Assembly: GCA_026018925.1 (NCBI GenBank) | Contig: JAKSZU010000016.1 | Span: 60,269,575 to 60,333,574, forward strand | Length of the DNA stretch: 64,000 nucleotides | Origin: Tupaia tana | Taxonomy: Eukaryota; Chordata; Mammalia; Scandentia; Tupaiidae | Reading direction: 5' to 3' | Program-made: the position numbers and the translations under genes | Shown here: positions 22,757 through 33,215 of the stretch, piece by piece | Position numbering within the stretch: position 1 is the stretch's first letter | Layout: each line of letters starts with the position of its first letter | The notes under the pieces: generated by a model | Seen by the model: only the letters and a program-made list of their open reading frames with translations | Told to the model about the DNA's origin: nothing | The model's database searches: none

Positions 22757-22998
22757 GGCCATCTCTGTGGTGAAGTGAAAATGTATTGAGCAAAGAGAAA
22801 CTGGATTCCACATGATAACTTCAGTTCAAATCCCGAGCTTAGCCTGAAACACACCAGGCATGCGTATGAGTGCCCAGGATCTGATGGACTGAAGGACTGG
22901 AGGAAAAGGATCACGGTGTGACCAGACCCTGTAGAGGGTGTTCCCTTCTCTCAATCTCCATGTGCAAGCATGCACTCTATCATGAATAAAGAAAAAAA
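22757..22998 (+). mobile_element. Older tRNA-SINE subtype
   Basis: Head GGGCCATCTCTGTGGTGAAG with GGATTCCACATG; similar to the 13983 copy, ends in poly(A). Confidence 0.55.
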
Positions 22999-23033
22999 AA
23001 AAGTAAAACTAATTTGTTTAAAAAAAAAGTATT

Positions 23034-23395
23034 GGGACCAGCAGATGGCACAATGGTTATATTGCTGGACTCCCACATAGTTGACTGCAGTTCGAGTCCC
23101 AGACCACCGGCTAAAAACACTGGGCAGGACCAGCAGGTGGCATTGTGGTTAAGATGCTGGACACTCTCACATGGCAAACCACAGTTCAAGTCCCGGACCT
23201 GGTGGCTTGCTTTTCTCTCGCTCTCTCTCTTTCTCTCTCTCTCTATCTCTCTCTCTCTCTGTCCCTCCCTGGTCAAATTAAAATAAATGAATAAATACAA
23301 TAATTAAAAAAAAATACTCCAGGCTCATGTGCATGCATGCCCAAGATCCTGAGAGGAGAATGGAAGAGAAGGGATTGCAGTGTGGCTGCTTAATT
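23034..23395 (+). mobile_element. Family A SINE split by a family B SINE
   Basis: Outer family A copy at 23034-23125 and 23316-23395; inner sense family B copy at about 23126-23315 with AAAAACACTGGGC / AAAAATACTCCAGGC at its borders. Confidence 0.75.
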
Positions 23396-23590
23396 ACTTC
23401 TTCCATGAGGGAGAGGAGAAACAGAGATAGGTGTTCCCCACAGGGTCACACACCACCCACCCCCTGGATCATGGACATGCACACATCCAGCATGTTCAGG
23501 GAGGTCTCTGGATGCCAACTTGGAACCTCCCCTATAGGCCAGTCTTGCAGGGCATCTCATTTTACTGTTGGGCCACCATGTAGTCCTGAT
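23396..23590 (-). repeat. Family C SINE-like fragment
   Basis: Antisense, sharing ATGTTCAGGGAGGTCTCTGG, CAGGGCATCTCATTTTACTG and the end CACCATGTAGTCC with 47530-47635. A third, older family distinct from A and B. Confidence 0.5.
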
Positions 23591-23770
23591 TTTAAAGTAA
23601 TTTTTCAAAGACCAAAAATGGAAAAGCACAAAAAAGTGCTCAAATTCCCCTAGTACTGTTCTATGAAGATATTGAAGAACTGGTTCTAGGTTATAAATTC
23701 CAGCCATTAGAGTCTTCCCCATTCATAAGCTGAAACAAAGCCAAGGTCAAAGTGAACTAGAACCTCCTTT

Positions 23771-23985
23771 CTATGCTCTTATCCCAAGACTTGGGGCCAC
23801 CGAGTTGGCAGTGTCAGTGAGCAGGGTGTGGCCCATCTCCAGGCCTGTGTGCCAATCGTGGGGCACACTGCAGCAATTGGTCATAGCCCAAGACTGGAAT
23901 ACCAGGGTCAGCACCAGGAGCAGACGTAGCAGATGTCCCCTCGATGACAGCACCTCAGTGTCATCATAGTCAGGCCCTCAGACAC
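23771..23985 (-). other. Hydrophobic minus-strand frame of unknown meaning
   Basis: Open minus-strand frame of about 70 codons in non-repeat DNA. It has a leucine-rich hydrophobic stretch (LLRLLLVLTLVF) followed by a Cys-Cys motif (TNCCSVPHDW). It has no ATG in frame before the hydrophobic part and a stop just upstream, so it could only be an internal exon or chance. I recognise no family. Confidence 0.15.
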
Positions 23986-24179
23986 TAGCCTTAGAAGGGG
24001 CCTTCACTCCTGGTCTCCACAGCAGAACAAGGGTCACATGGCTGCCAAGGAGCTAGGGTGTTTGGGCTGCAGAAAGAGGGCACTGCGTTGGCCATGGATG
24101 CTCATCCTTACACCCAGAGCAGGACCAGCACTGACCCCAGGCCCCCTGTGACTTTGAGCAGGATCATTTATCTTGAGAG

Positions 24180-24420
24180 TAGAGGTGGCATTGTTGTGGT
24201 TTGAATAATGGTTTGTCCCCACAAAGGTTCATGTTTTTGAAATTTGATCTTAATGGGCAGTGACTGAATGTTCCCCAGAAATGTATGTGTCGTGATTTGA
24301 TTATATTGTAAGAGTGTTAAGTGAAAACTTAATTCTTTCATGGTGTCCCAGGGTGGGGCTTTTGGGTGTGGTAAGCAAAGGGCCCCCAACAACAGAGTTC
24401 TGGTGTGTTCATAAAGAGTA
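24180..24420 (+). repeat. Probable MaLR-type LTR relic
   Basis: The pattern GTGGTTTGAATAATGGTTTGTC, then TTTGATCTTAATGGGCAGTG, resembles the 5' part of MLT1-type LTRs. A matching 3' end (GACCCTGGACCTCCAAACTGTA) appears after a SINE at 24646-24690. Old and non-coding. Confidence 0.45.
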
Positions 24421-24424
24421 GAAA

Positions 24425-25285
24425 TGAGGCAGGGAGGTGGCGTGGTGGTTAAGGGCTCTGGACTCCCACATGGCCGACCGTGATTCGAGTTCCGGACTTG
24501 GCGGCTTTCTTTCTCTCTCTCTCTCTCGTCAAATTAAAAGAGATGAATGAATAAATAAATACTCTCTCTCTCTCGTCAAATTAAAAGAAATGAATGAATA
24601 AATAAATAAAATTAAATAAAAGCCATTCTTAAAAAAAAGAAGTTGGACCCTGGACCTCCAAACTGTAAGCCAAATAAACCTGTATTTCTTTTTCTTTTTT
24701 TTTTCTTTTTTTTTTGAGAGGTTTTTGCTATAGGTCGGCCATGTGGGAGTCCAGCGTCCTTAACCACCACGCCACCTGCTGGCCCCACATTTTTATTATT
24801 TTTAAAAATTTTATTATTTTGGGGCCAGCAAGTAGCATGGTGGTTAAGGTGATGGACTCCTACGTGGCTGACCACAGCTTAAGTCCCAGAGCTGGTAGCT
24901 TGCTGTCTTACTTTCCCTTTCTCTCTCTGTCTTTCTCTGGTCAAATTGAAAAAAAAAAAAAAATAAAGTAAATCTTAGGAAAAAAAAGAATTTTATTATT
25001 TAACTTCATTTTAATTTGATCAGAGAGAAACAGAGTAAGAGAAAGAGAGGGAAAGTAAGAAAGCAAGCCGCCAGGTCCAGGACTCAAACTGCAGTTGGCT
25101 ATGTGGGAGTGTAGCACCTTTAACCACCATGCCACCTGCTGGCCCCTCTTCATTCATTTATTTTAATTTGACCAGAGAGAGAGTGAGAAAGTGAGAAAGC
25201 AAGCCACCAGGTCCAGGAATCAAACTGTGGTTAGCCACATGGGAGTGTCCAGCGCCTTAACCACCACGCCATCTGCTGGCCCCGG
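24425..25285. mobile_element. Cluster of five SINE units, mostly family B
   Basis: Sense B (24425-24640, tail duplicated), antisense A/B chimera (24702-24786), sense B (24825-24975), antisense B (24985-25147) and antisense B (25148-25283). Each inserted next to the A/T-rich tail of another. Confidence 0.75.
24702..24786 (-). mobile_element. Chimeric SINE: family B head joined to family A tail
   Basis: On the minus strand the family B head runs through GACTCCCACATGGCCGACC and then passes directly into TATAGCAAAAACCTCTC, the family A end, and poly(A). The B body and A body are both missing. Confidence 0.75.
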
Positions 25286-25384
25286 TCTGACTTTAAAAAA
25301 GAAAATAATTTGGCAGCTTTGTTAAGATATAATTCACATGCTATACAGTTAATTCATTGAAAGTGTACAATGTAGTGGGATTTT

Positions 25385-25667
25385 CTTTTTTTTTTCTTTT
25401 TTTTTTTTTTTTTTTTTTTTTGAGAGGTTTTTGCTATAGGGCGTGTGCACTCACCAGAAAGAGAGAGACAGAGAGACAGAAAGCGAGAAATCACCCCCCA
25501 GGGGGGATGGCTATGCCACAATCCCTTCTCCTCCATTCTCCTCTCGGGATCTTGGGCATGCATGCACACACGTCCGGCATGAGTTTAAGCCACCGGATCC
25601 AGGCCTCAAACCGCGGTTGACTACATGGGAGTCCAGCGACATGCCATTACACCAACTGCTGGTCCCC
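25385..25667 (-). mobile_element. Family A SINE in L1
   Basis: Antisense, long poly(T) start, complete to the head ACCAACTGCTGGTCCCC. Confidence 0.8.
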
Positions 25668-25754
25668 AATTTAGTGGTTTTTAGTATATTAACAAGGCTA
25701 TACAATCATCATAATTTAATTCTAGAACATTCATTCCTAAAGAACTCCATATCT

Positions 25755-26010
25755 GGAGAGCTCCAGAGTGCAGCAGCTAAGCCCTACCTAGGAATCTAAA
25801 TCCCACATGGCTGACCTCAGTTCAAGTCCTGGCCCCTGCAGTTTGAAAAATACACTGAGCACATGTGCAAGCATGCTCTAAATCCTGACAGGATGGAGAA
25901 ATGGAGGGGAGAAGGACTGTGGTGTAACCATTCTCCATTGGGAGTGGGAGGTGCTTTCTCTCTCCTCTGGTGAGCATATGCACTGTCTTGAAATTTTTTT
26001 TAATAAAGAA
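25755..26010 (+). mobile_element. Older tRNA-SINE subtype
   Basis: Head GGAGAGCTCCAGAGTGCAGC, B-box-like GTTCAAGTCC; related to the 13983 and 22757 copies. Confidence 0.55.
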
Positions 26011-26018
26011 TACTGTGC

Positions 26019-26205
26019 TTTTTTTAAATGACTATTTTATTTAACTTTATTTATTTTCATTTGGCCAGAGAAAGACAGAGTGGATAGAGAGAGAGAGAGA
26101 GAGAGAGAAAGTGAGAAAGGAAGCCACCAGATCCAGGACTTGAACCGCAGTCGGCCATGTGGGAGTCCAGCACCCTTAACCACCATGCCACATACCGCCC
26201 CCCCC
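26019..26205 (-). mobile_element. Family B SINE with long target duplication
   Basis: Antisense copy inserted into the tail of the previous element; TTAATAAAGAATACTGTG is repeated on both sides. Confidence 0.8.
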
Positions 26206-26429
26206 TTTTTCTTTTAATAAAGAATACTGTGATTTTTTAAAGAAAGAATTATTTTCCTCTTGCAATTTTTTAAAAAAGAACACTATACTCATTAGCTTAC
26301 CCTCTATTTCCTCCTGTTGCAACTCCTCAGCCCTAACCAATCATTGATCTACTTTCTATGGATTTGCCTATTCTGGACATTTTAAATAAATGAACTCATA
26401 CAATATGTGGTCTTTTGCAACATTTTGTT

Positions 26430-26902
26430 TTGTTTTGTTTTTTGTTTTTTGGTATAGGGTGTGTGCACTCGTGTGTGCACGCACACAAAAGACAGAGAAA
26501 GTGAGAAATTATCCCCAAGGGGATGGCCAGGCCACAATCTCTTCTCTTCAGTCTCCTCTCAGGAGACATGCACACACGCCCACCATGATTTTTTTTTTCT
26601 TTTTTCTTTTGGAGAGGTTTTTGCTATAGGGCGTGTGCGCTCGCCAGAGAGAGAGAGAGAGACAGAGAGACAGAAAGCGAGAAATCACCCCCCAGGGGGG
26701 ATGGCCACGCCGCAATCCCTTTCTCCTCCATTCTCCTCTCGGGATCTTGGGCACGCATGCACACGCGCCCGGCGTGAGTTTAAGCCACTGGGTCTGGGAC
26801 TCGAACCGCGGTCGACTACATGGGAGTCCAGCGACACAGCCATTACGCTAATTGCTGGTCCCAGGAGTCCAGCATCTTAACTTCCATGCCACTTGCAGGC
26901 CT
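26430..26902 (-). mobile_element. Family A SINE nested in a diverged family A SINE
   Basis: Outer antisense copy 26430-26588 and 26863-26902; inner, much less diverged antisense copy 26589-26862. Confidence 0.75.
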
Positions 26903-27299
26903 GCGACTGGCTTCTTTCACTTAGCATTGTTTTCAAGGTTCATCCATTGCATAGCTTGCATCGGGACCTTATTCCTTTTATTGTCAAATAGTATTTAATT
27001 GTATGGATATACTACACCTTGTTTATCATTCACCAGATGATAGACATTGTGGTCGTTTGCTTTTTTGGCTATTGTGAATAATGGTGCTATGAAATTCATG
27101 TAGAATTTTTGTGTGAACATATGCTTACAATTTTCTTGTGAACATTCCTAGGAGTAGGATTGTTGGGCCATGTGGTACCTCTGTTGTCACCATTCAAGGA
27201 ATTGTAGGGCTGTTTTCCAAGAGCTGCACCATTTTACATTCCTACTAATAAAGTATGAGTGTTTCTACTTCTTCACATCTTCACCAACACCTAGTATCT

Positions 27300-27720
27300 G
27301 TTTTGTTTTTTAGGTTTTTGCCATAGGGCATGTGTGTTTGATGGAGAGAGACAAAGGGGAAAAGTGAGAAATCATCCCCCAGGGAACACGGACATACTAC
27401 AATCCCTTCTCCATTCTCCTCTTGGGATTTTGGGCATGAACACATGCGCCCAGTGTGAGTCTTGAGTCCAGGAACCAAACTGCAGTCAACCTTTCTGTCT
27501 CTTTTTGCCAGAGGGCACATGCACTCACCAGAGAGGGACAAAGAGAGGGAGAAAGTACCCTCTGATAGGGTGTGATCATGCCACAATCCCTTCTCCATTT
27601 CTCCATCCTAACTTTGGGCACACATACACATGCACCCAGCATGTTTTTCAAGCTTCCAGGGCCAGAATTCAAACAGCGGTCGCCATTAGAATCAGCTTCC
27701 TTTAGCCACCAGACTAGCTC
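27300..27720 (-). mobile_element. Two adjacent older SINEs
   Basis: Antisense diverged family A-like copy (27300-27495) and a second antisense copy starting with TTTTTGCCAGAGGGCACATG (27497-27720). Confidence 0.6.
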
Positions 27721-27795
27721 TTTTCTTTCTTTTTTTCCTTTCCTTTTTCTTTCTTTGCCTCTCTCTCTCTCTCTCTTTTTTTTTTTTTTTTTTTA

Positions 27796-28150
27796 AAGAT
27801 TGGGTCTCACCATGTCAAGATCCTCCTGCCTCAGCCTCCCAGCTAGGATTACAGGCATGTACCACCATGCCCAGCTCTTTCTTAGACAGGGTCTTCGTAT
27901 GTTGCCCAGGGCAGCCTCAACTTTTTTTATTTTTAAAATAATTATTTATTTTATTTTATTTATTCATCCATTTATTTAATTTGACCAGAGAGAGAGACAG
28001 AGAGAGAGGAAAAGTGAGAAAGCAAGCCACCAGGTCTGGACTCGAACCATGGTCAGCCATGTGGCCTTAACCACCACGCCACCTGTTGGTCCCCAGCCTC
28101 AACTTTTTGATCCTCCTGCCTCAGCCTCCTGAGTAGCTGGGATTACAGGC
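27796..28150 (-). repeat. 7SL-derived (Alu/FLAM-like) dimer with nested SINE
   Basis: Antisense. Two copies of the 7SL-type motif CCTCCTGCCTCAGCCTCC with GGATTACAGGC, the first with CATGTACCACCATGCCCAGC, the second preceded by AGACAGGGTCTTCGTATGTT. The second unit is split by an antisense family B copy (27925-28093) with AGCCTCAACTTTTT on both sides. 7SL-derived SINEs are known in mammals only from Euarchontoglires. Confidence 0.8.
27925..28093 (-). mobile_element. Family B SINE inside the 7SL relic
   Basis: Complete antisense copy with a 14-base duplication, so family B was active after the Alu-like element was in place. Confidence 0.8.
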
Positions 28151-28279
28151 CCTAAATTGTTTTATTTCATTTTTGGGGTGCTCATTGATAATGATAAGAA
28201 ATACAGTATATTTTGGTCCATTACCCTTGTATTCTCCAACCTTACTAAACTTGTTTCTTAACTCTAATATTATAGTATT

Positions 28280-28280
<1 letters not shown>

Positions 28281-28314
<34 letters not shown>
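28281..28314 (+). repeat. (GT)n microsatellite
   Basis: About 16 uninterrupted GT units inside the L1 relic. Confidence 0.95.
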
Positions 28315-28316
<2 letters not shown>

Positions 28317-28945
28317 AAAGTATATAAATCCCTGAGGATTTTCTGTAGATGAGATCATGTATCGTGTCTGTAGACAGAGGTAGTATATTTCTTCCTTTCT
28401 AATCTGCATGCCTTTTATTTCTTCTCCTTATCTAATTTCCCAGGCTAGAACTTTCAGCGTAGTGTTAAATAGAATTGATGGGTACTTACATCCTTGTTTT
28501 GTTCCTGATTTCAGGCTAGAAGTATCATCTTTCCCCATTGACACCAGCTGTGGGTTTTTCTTAAATGCCCTTTGATAATTAGCAAGTTGAGGAAGTTCCC
28601 TTTTATTCCTAGTTTCTTAAACTTTTTTTATTATGAAAGTGTGTTAGGTTTTGTAAAATGTCTTTTTCTGTGTCTATGGAGATGATCATTATGGTTTTGT
28701 TCTTTATTCTGTTAATATTTTTATTACATTAATTGATTTTTGGATGTTAAACTAAACATATTTCTAGAGTAAATCCCACTTGGCCATGTTGTATTTTTCT
28801 TTTTATATATTGCTGGATTTGGTTTGCTAGTATTGGGTTGAGAATGTTGGCATCTATATTCTCAAGGACATTGACCTGTAGTCTTCTTTTCTAGTGATGC
28901 CTTTGTCTGGTTTTGTTATCTGGGTAATGTCTAGATAGTCTGACT

Positions 28946-29284
28946 TCTGAGTCTCACCTTTCTTCTGCCCCAACTTCCCCTACTTCCCCATTCCTTGCTG
29001 GGTCTGTCCCAGGCAGCAAATGCATTTGGGAAATACAAAATCACAGGTTCTGTTGCTGGGGCAACGACTGACATCAGCCCTCAGTCTGGACCATGGGCTG
29101 TAGTCATCATCCCCTCCCCAGCCGAATGGCTGGATAAACAGGGACTTCTCACAGAAGGCTGCTCTAGGGTCAGCTGAGTTCATTGTGGACTCAGCTGAGG
29201 AGATCCTGGAGGCCAGTTCTGGATTACTTACACACAGCCCACTCACAACAGAAATCCCTTTCCTGGAAATCGCAGTCCCTCCCT
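28946..29284. other. Unique intergenic sequence
   Basis: No gene or recognised repeat. Short open frames on both strands show no family features. Confidence 0.5.
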
Positions 29285-29458
29285 CAGCTCTGACCTCATC
29301 TACCTGCTCCTTCCGCTCAGTAGGCTCCAGCCACGGCAGCCTCTGTTGGTTTCTCCCCAGCTCCAGGGCCTTTGTACTTGCTGGTTCCCGGGAATGGAAT
29401 CCACTGCCCTAGATTTGCCCATAGTGCTCTTCCTCCTCATTCAAGTCTCAGTTCAAAT
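29285..29458 (+). repeat. L2 LINE relic
   Basis: Contains the L2-typical CTCCAGGGCCTTTGTACTTG followed by TCATTCAAGTCTCAGTTCAA. Confidence 0.6.
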
Positions 29459-29459
29459 G

Positions 29460-30070
29460 CACTGTATTAGGTTTCTATTGCTAAAAAGTTACCACAAACG
29501 TAGCAGTTTAAAACGATGCCCACCCGCTCCTTTTTAGTTTACTTATTTCTTCCACGAGTGAGTCTTGATGCCCTGATCCATCCCAACTTTACCCAGCCCC
29601 TGATCATGGGCCTAGGGACATCTCTGGACACAAACCCAGAACCTTCTCATGTGGACCTTGCAGAGCATGGTGTTTCACTGCTGTCCAGCCTCAATGCCTG
29701 TTCAATATCTCTTAGTTCTGTAGGCCAGAAGTCCAGGCAAGCTCATCGGAGTACTCTACCTTGGGTCTCACAAGGCTAAGTCATGGTGTTGGCCAATCTG
29801 GGCTCCCACTGGAGGCTCTGATGCAGAATTCACTTACACTCTCATCCAGATTATCAACAGAATTCAATTCCATTTGGCTGTAAGACTGAGCTTCCCATTT
29901 CTTTGTTGTTCGCCAATTGCTTTCAGCCTCAAAGGCCATTTACACTCCTGGACTGGGGTACCCTTCATCTTAACTGCCAGCAATGCTACTTTAAGCCCTT
30001 GTGCTTCAAATTTCTCATTCTGCCTTCCTCATCCTTCTTCTTCCTCTAGCTGGAGAAACTTCTCTGCCTC
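29460..30070 (-). repeat. Probable LTR relic (MaLR/ERVL type)
   Basis: The phrases TTTCTATTGCTAAAAAGTTA, CCACAAACGTAGCAGTTTAA and TTCTGTAGGCCAGAAGTCCA resemble a common antisense LTR. It is highly diverged and non-coding; the family is uncertain. Confidence 0.4.
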
Positions 30071-30084
30071 TAAGAGTGCATGTT

Positions 30085-30345
30085 GGGGCCAGACAGTAGT
30101 TTAACAGTAATGCAACTGGGCCCACATGGGAGAGGTTCTGAGTTCATTTCCTAGGACTTCCCTGAGCATGCTGGGTGTGGGCATGCAAGCTCATGATCCA
30201 GGCCAGCTGAGACAGGGGGCAGATTGCAGTGAACATCACCTGTTTGGGGGTGCCTTTTCTCTCTCTGTCTCTCATGGAGCAAAGGAAGGAAGGAAGGAAG
30301 GAAGGAAGGGAGGGAGGGGGAGGAAGGAAGGAAGGAAGGAAACCA
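30085..30345 (+). mobile_element. Family C SINE with (GGAA)n tail
   Basis: Head GGGGCCAGACAGTAGTTTAA, then GCAACTGGGCCCACATGGGA and CTTCCCTGAGCATGCTGGG; a relative lies at 51118. The tail has become a GGAA microsatellite (30284-30342). Confidence 0.6.
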
Positions 30346-30371
30346 AACAAACCAGTTATCTCCACCTCCTG

Positions 30372-30566
30372 TCATTTTTTTTAAAGAATTATTTTTATTT
30401 AACTTTATTTATTATTGTTATCATTATTATTTTCCAGTTTGATCAGAGAGACACACAGAGAGAGAAAGGAAGTGAGAAAGCAAGCCACCAGGTCCGAGAT
30501 TTGAACCGTGTTCGGCCATGTGGGAGTCCAGCGCCTTTAACCACCATGCCACTTGCCGGCCCCAAC
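30372..30566 (-). mobile_element. Family B SINE
   Basis: Antisense, AT-rich tail to head CACTTGCCGGCCCC; CTCCTGTCATTTTTTT repeated on both sides. Confidence 0.8.
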
Positions 30567-30571
30567 CTCCT

Positions 30572-30828
30572 GTCATTTTTTTATAGAGAGATTTTTGTTA
30601 TAGGGCAGGTATACTCACCAGAGAGACAGAGAGACAGAGAGTGAGAAATCATTCCCGAGGGGGGACGGCCACACCACAGTCCCTTCTCTTCCATTCTCCT
30701 CTTGGGATTTTGGGCACGCATGCACACGTGCCCAGTGTGAGTTTTAAGCCACCAGGTCCAGTACTCAAACTGCGGTTGACTAGTTGGGAGTTTAGCCACA
30801 TAACCATTATGCCATCTGCTGGTTCCCC
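30572..30828 (-). mobile_element. Family A SINE
   Basis: Antisense; CTGTCATTTTT occurs again after the head, so it shares the target of the preceding family B copy. Confidence 0.75.
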
Positions 30829-30884
30829 TCCCTGTCATTTTTGTTACATCACACTACTTAAGGTTTTTATAAAAAAGAATTACT

Positions 30885-31055
30885 TTGGGGCTGCCAGATG
30901 GTATGGTGGTTAGGGGCAATGGAGTCCCACATGGCCAACTGCAGTTCAAGTCCCAGACCTGGAGGCTTGCTTTATCACACCCCCTCCCCGACTCTGTTCT
31001 TCTCTGGTCAAATTAAAATAAATAAATAAATAAAGTTAAATAAAATAATTATTTT
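30885..31055 (+). mobile_element. Family B SINE
   Basis: Sense, AT-rich (AAATAAAT) tail; AAAAAAGAATTACTTTG duplicated on both sides. Confidence 0.75.
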
Positions 31056-31084
31056 TTTAAAAAAGAATTACTTTGTTTTAATTT

Positions 31085-31228
31085 TTAATTTTTTAAGAGT
31101 TTTTTTGCTATAGGGTGCGTGTGCTCACTGGAGAGACAGAGAGACAGACAGAAAGCAAGAAATCACCCCCCGGGAAGGGATGACCACACAGCAATCCCTT
31201 CTCTTCCATTCTACTCTCTCTCTCTCTT

Positions 31229-31260
<32 letters not shown>

Positions 31261-31357
31261 GCCTGACCTGAGTTAAAGCCACTGGGTCCAGGACTCAAAC
31301 TGCAGTTGACTACGTGGGAGTCTAGTAATGTAACCATTACACCATCTGCTGGTCCCT
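31085..31357 (-). mobile_element. Family A SINE with CT/CA expansion
   Basis: Antisense; internal (CT)n and (CA)n runs at 31214-31260 replace the usual short segment. Confidence 0.75.
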
Positions 31358-31361
31358 ATTA

Positions 31362-31483
31362 TTATTATTTTTTAATTTCACCAGAGAGAGAGTAAGCAAG
31401 CAAGCCACCAGGTCTGGGACTCAACTCGTAGTCAGCCATGTGCATGTCCAACACCTTAACCTCCATGCCACCTGCCAGCCCCT
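31362..31483 (-). mobile_element. Truncated family B SINE
   Basis: Antisense head and CT block only, ending CCACCTGCCAGCCCC. Confidence 0.65.
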
Positions 31484-31527
31484 ATTTAACTGTTTTTTTC
31501 CCAAACAAAAAGTCTCACTTTTTAATT

Positions 31528-31762
31528 TTTTTGGAGTGGTTTTTGCTATAGGGCGCGTGTGCTCACCAGAAAGAGAGAAACAGAAAGAGAAATCACTCCC
31601 CGGGGAGATGGCCACACTGCAATCCTCCATTCTTCTCTCAGGATCTTGGGCACGCATGCACACGCGCCTGGCATGAATTTAAGCCACTGGGTCCAGAACT
31701 CGAGCTGTGGTCGACTACATGAGAGTCCAGCAACATAGCCATTATGCCAACTGCTGGTCCCA
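31528..31762 (-). mobile_element. Family A SINE
   Basis: Antisense, slightly shortened in the CT-rich block. Confidence 0.75.
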
Positions 31763-31887
31763 ACCTGGTCTGTATTTTCACCTCTGCTGTAGTTTCTCCA
31801 GCCCTGGCCATAATGCCTGGCACATAGGTCTTACTGAATAAATATTTTACAAGTAAATGAATGAATGAGTCAAATGTGGGACAGGGT

Positions 31888-32372
31888 GATGTGGTAGGTT
31901 GAATAATGGCCTCCTAAGTATGTCTGCGTCCTAATCCCTGGAATCTGTGAGTGTTATCTGATGTGATAAAAGAGACTTTGAAGATGTGATTAAGTTCAGG
32001 AGTTTGAGATGGAGAGATTATTCTGGATTATCTGCGTGGGCCCTATGTAATTACAAAGGCCCTTGTAAGAGGGATGTGGGAGTAGTGAAAATCAGAGAAA
32101 ATGGCGTGTACATGGAAGCAGAGATGTGCTTTCAAATGTAGAGTGAGGCCCCCAGCCCAGGAACACAAGTAGGCAGAAGTGTTTCCACTTCTGGAAACAG
32201 ATTCTCCATCAGACCCACCGATAGGAACAGCTCAGACGCTACCTGGACTTTAGCTCAGTGAAACTGATAATGGACTGACCTCCAGAACTAAAGACAATAA
32301 ATGTGTACTGTGCTAAGCCGTAAGTTGGTGATAATTTGGCATGTCAGCAATAGGAAACTGATACAGCTGGGA
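31888..32372 (+). repeat. MaLR-type LTR relic
   Basis: Near complete old LTR: TAGGTTGAATAATGGCCTCC at the start, GAAGATGTGATTAAGTTCAG, and CAATAGGAAACTGATACAG at the end, a well-known mammalian solo-LTR pattern. No internal viral genes are attached. Confidence 0.6.
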
Positions 32373-32449
32373 TGAGTTAGCACGTGGCTGCAACTGCTGA
32401 TGGTTGAGAATATTTGTTCTTTCCTTCTTCTAAAGAAACAGAACTTTGG

Positions 32450-33030
32450 GTCAGTCTAAGCATGGTGGGTGAGGCAACTGGACCCACATGGCCCGAACTG
32501 GGTTGTTTGAGTCTCAGACCCAGGAGCTTGAGAAACCTGGCAGGCTGCTGTGCATGCATTCCCAAAATCCTGAAAGGAGGAGAAATGGAGGAGAAGGGAA
32601 TTGTGGTGTGGCCATCTTCAAGGGGAGTGCTTTCTTACTCTCCCCCCACACACACCTCTTTTTTATTATTATTACTATTTTTTGGTCTCTCTCTGGTGAG
32701 CACACACACCCTCTGGTAAATTAAACAGGAAAAAAAAGAAGATGAAGCATACCTTTAAAAAAAAAAAAAAAAAAAAAAAGAGGGTCAGGCAGGTGGCTTT
32801 GTAAATTAGGCAGCTGGATCCTACATGACTGACTGCTTAGTTCAAGTCCTGGACCTAGCAGCTTGGGAAACATACTGGGCATAGGTGTGTGCGTGAGTGC
32901 CTAAAATCCCAAGAGGAGACTAAAGGAGAAGGGATTGCAGCATGACCATCCTTGCAGAGAGGGGGTACTTTCTCACTTTCTCTCTCTCTGTCTGTCTCTC
33001 TCCTCAGAGTGCACTTAAAGAAAATTTAGA
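32450..33030 (+). mobile_element. Two older family A-like SINEs
   Basis: Sense copies at 32450-32735 and 32783-33030, both with GGCAGCTGGATCC- or GGCAACTGGACCC-type heads, separated by a poly(A) run. Confidence 0.6.
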
Positions 33031-33046
33031 TAGATAGATATTTTGG

Positions 33047-33215
33047 GGGCCAGCAGGTGGTGTGGTGGTTAAGGGTGCTGGACTCCCACGTGGCTGACCA
33101 CAGTTCAAGACCCGGACCTGGCACCTGGCTTTCTCACTTTCTTTCTCTCTTTCTCTTTCTTTGGTCAAATCAAAAAATAAGAAAAGAAAGTTAAATAAAT
33201 AATTCTAAAAAAAAT
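33047..33215 (+). mobile_element. Family B SINE
   Basis: Sense; TAGATAGATATTTT and AATAGATATTTTAAG flank it. Confidence 0.8.

Larger units (their letters stand above)
25285..28945 (-). repeat. Old L1 (3' UTR and ORF2), antisense, broken by SINEs
   Basis: Antisense L1 3' UTR at 25300-25380, 25670-25745 and 26225-26425 (CTATGGATTTGCCTATTCTG), 3' ORF2 end at 26905-27295 (GGCTATTGTGAATAATGGTG) and ORF2 at 28155-28945 (TTGAGGAAGTTCCCTTTTAT, GGTTTGCTAGTATTGGGTTG). Frames are broken. At least eight SINE insertions lie inside it. Confidence 0.7.

Noticed and set aside
24540..24610. Direct repeats as a possible CRISPR-like array
   Set aside because: The repeat (CTCGTCAAATTAAAAG... twice) is a duplicated SINE tail in a mammalian genome; no spaced array exists.
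29185..29412. 75-codon plus-strand frame
   Set aside because: Overlaps an L2 relic and has no start context or domain.
31888..32372. Possible endogenous retrovirus with genes
   Set aside because: Only a solo LTR-like relic; no gag, pol or env frame lies next to it.
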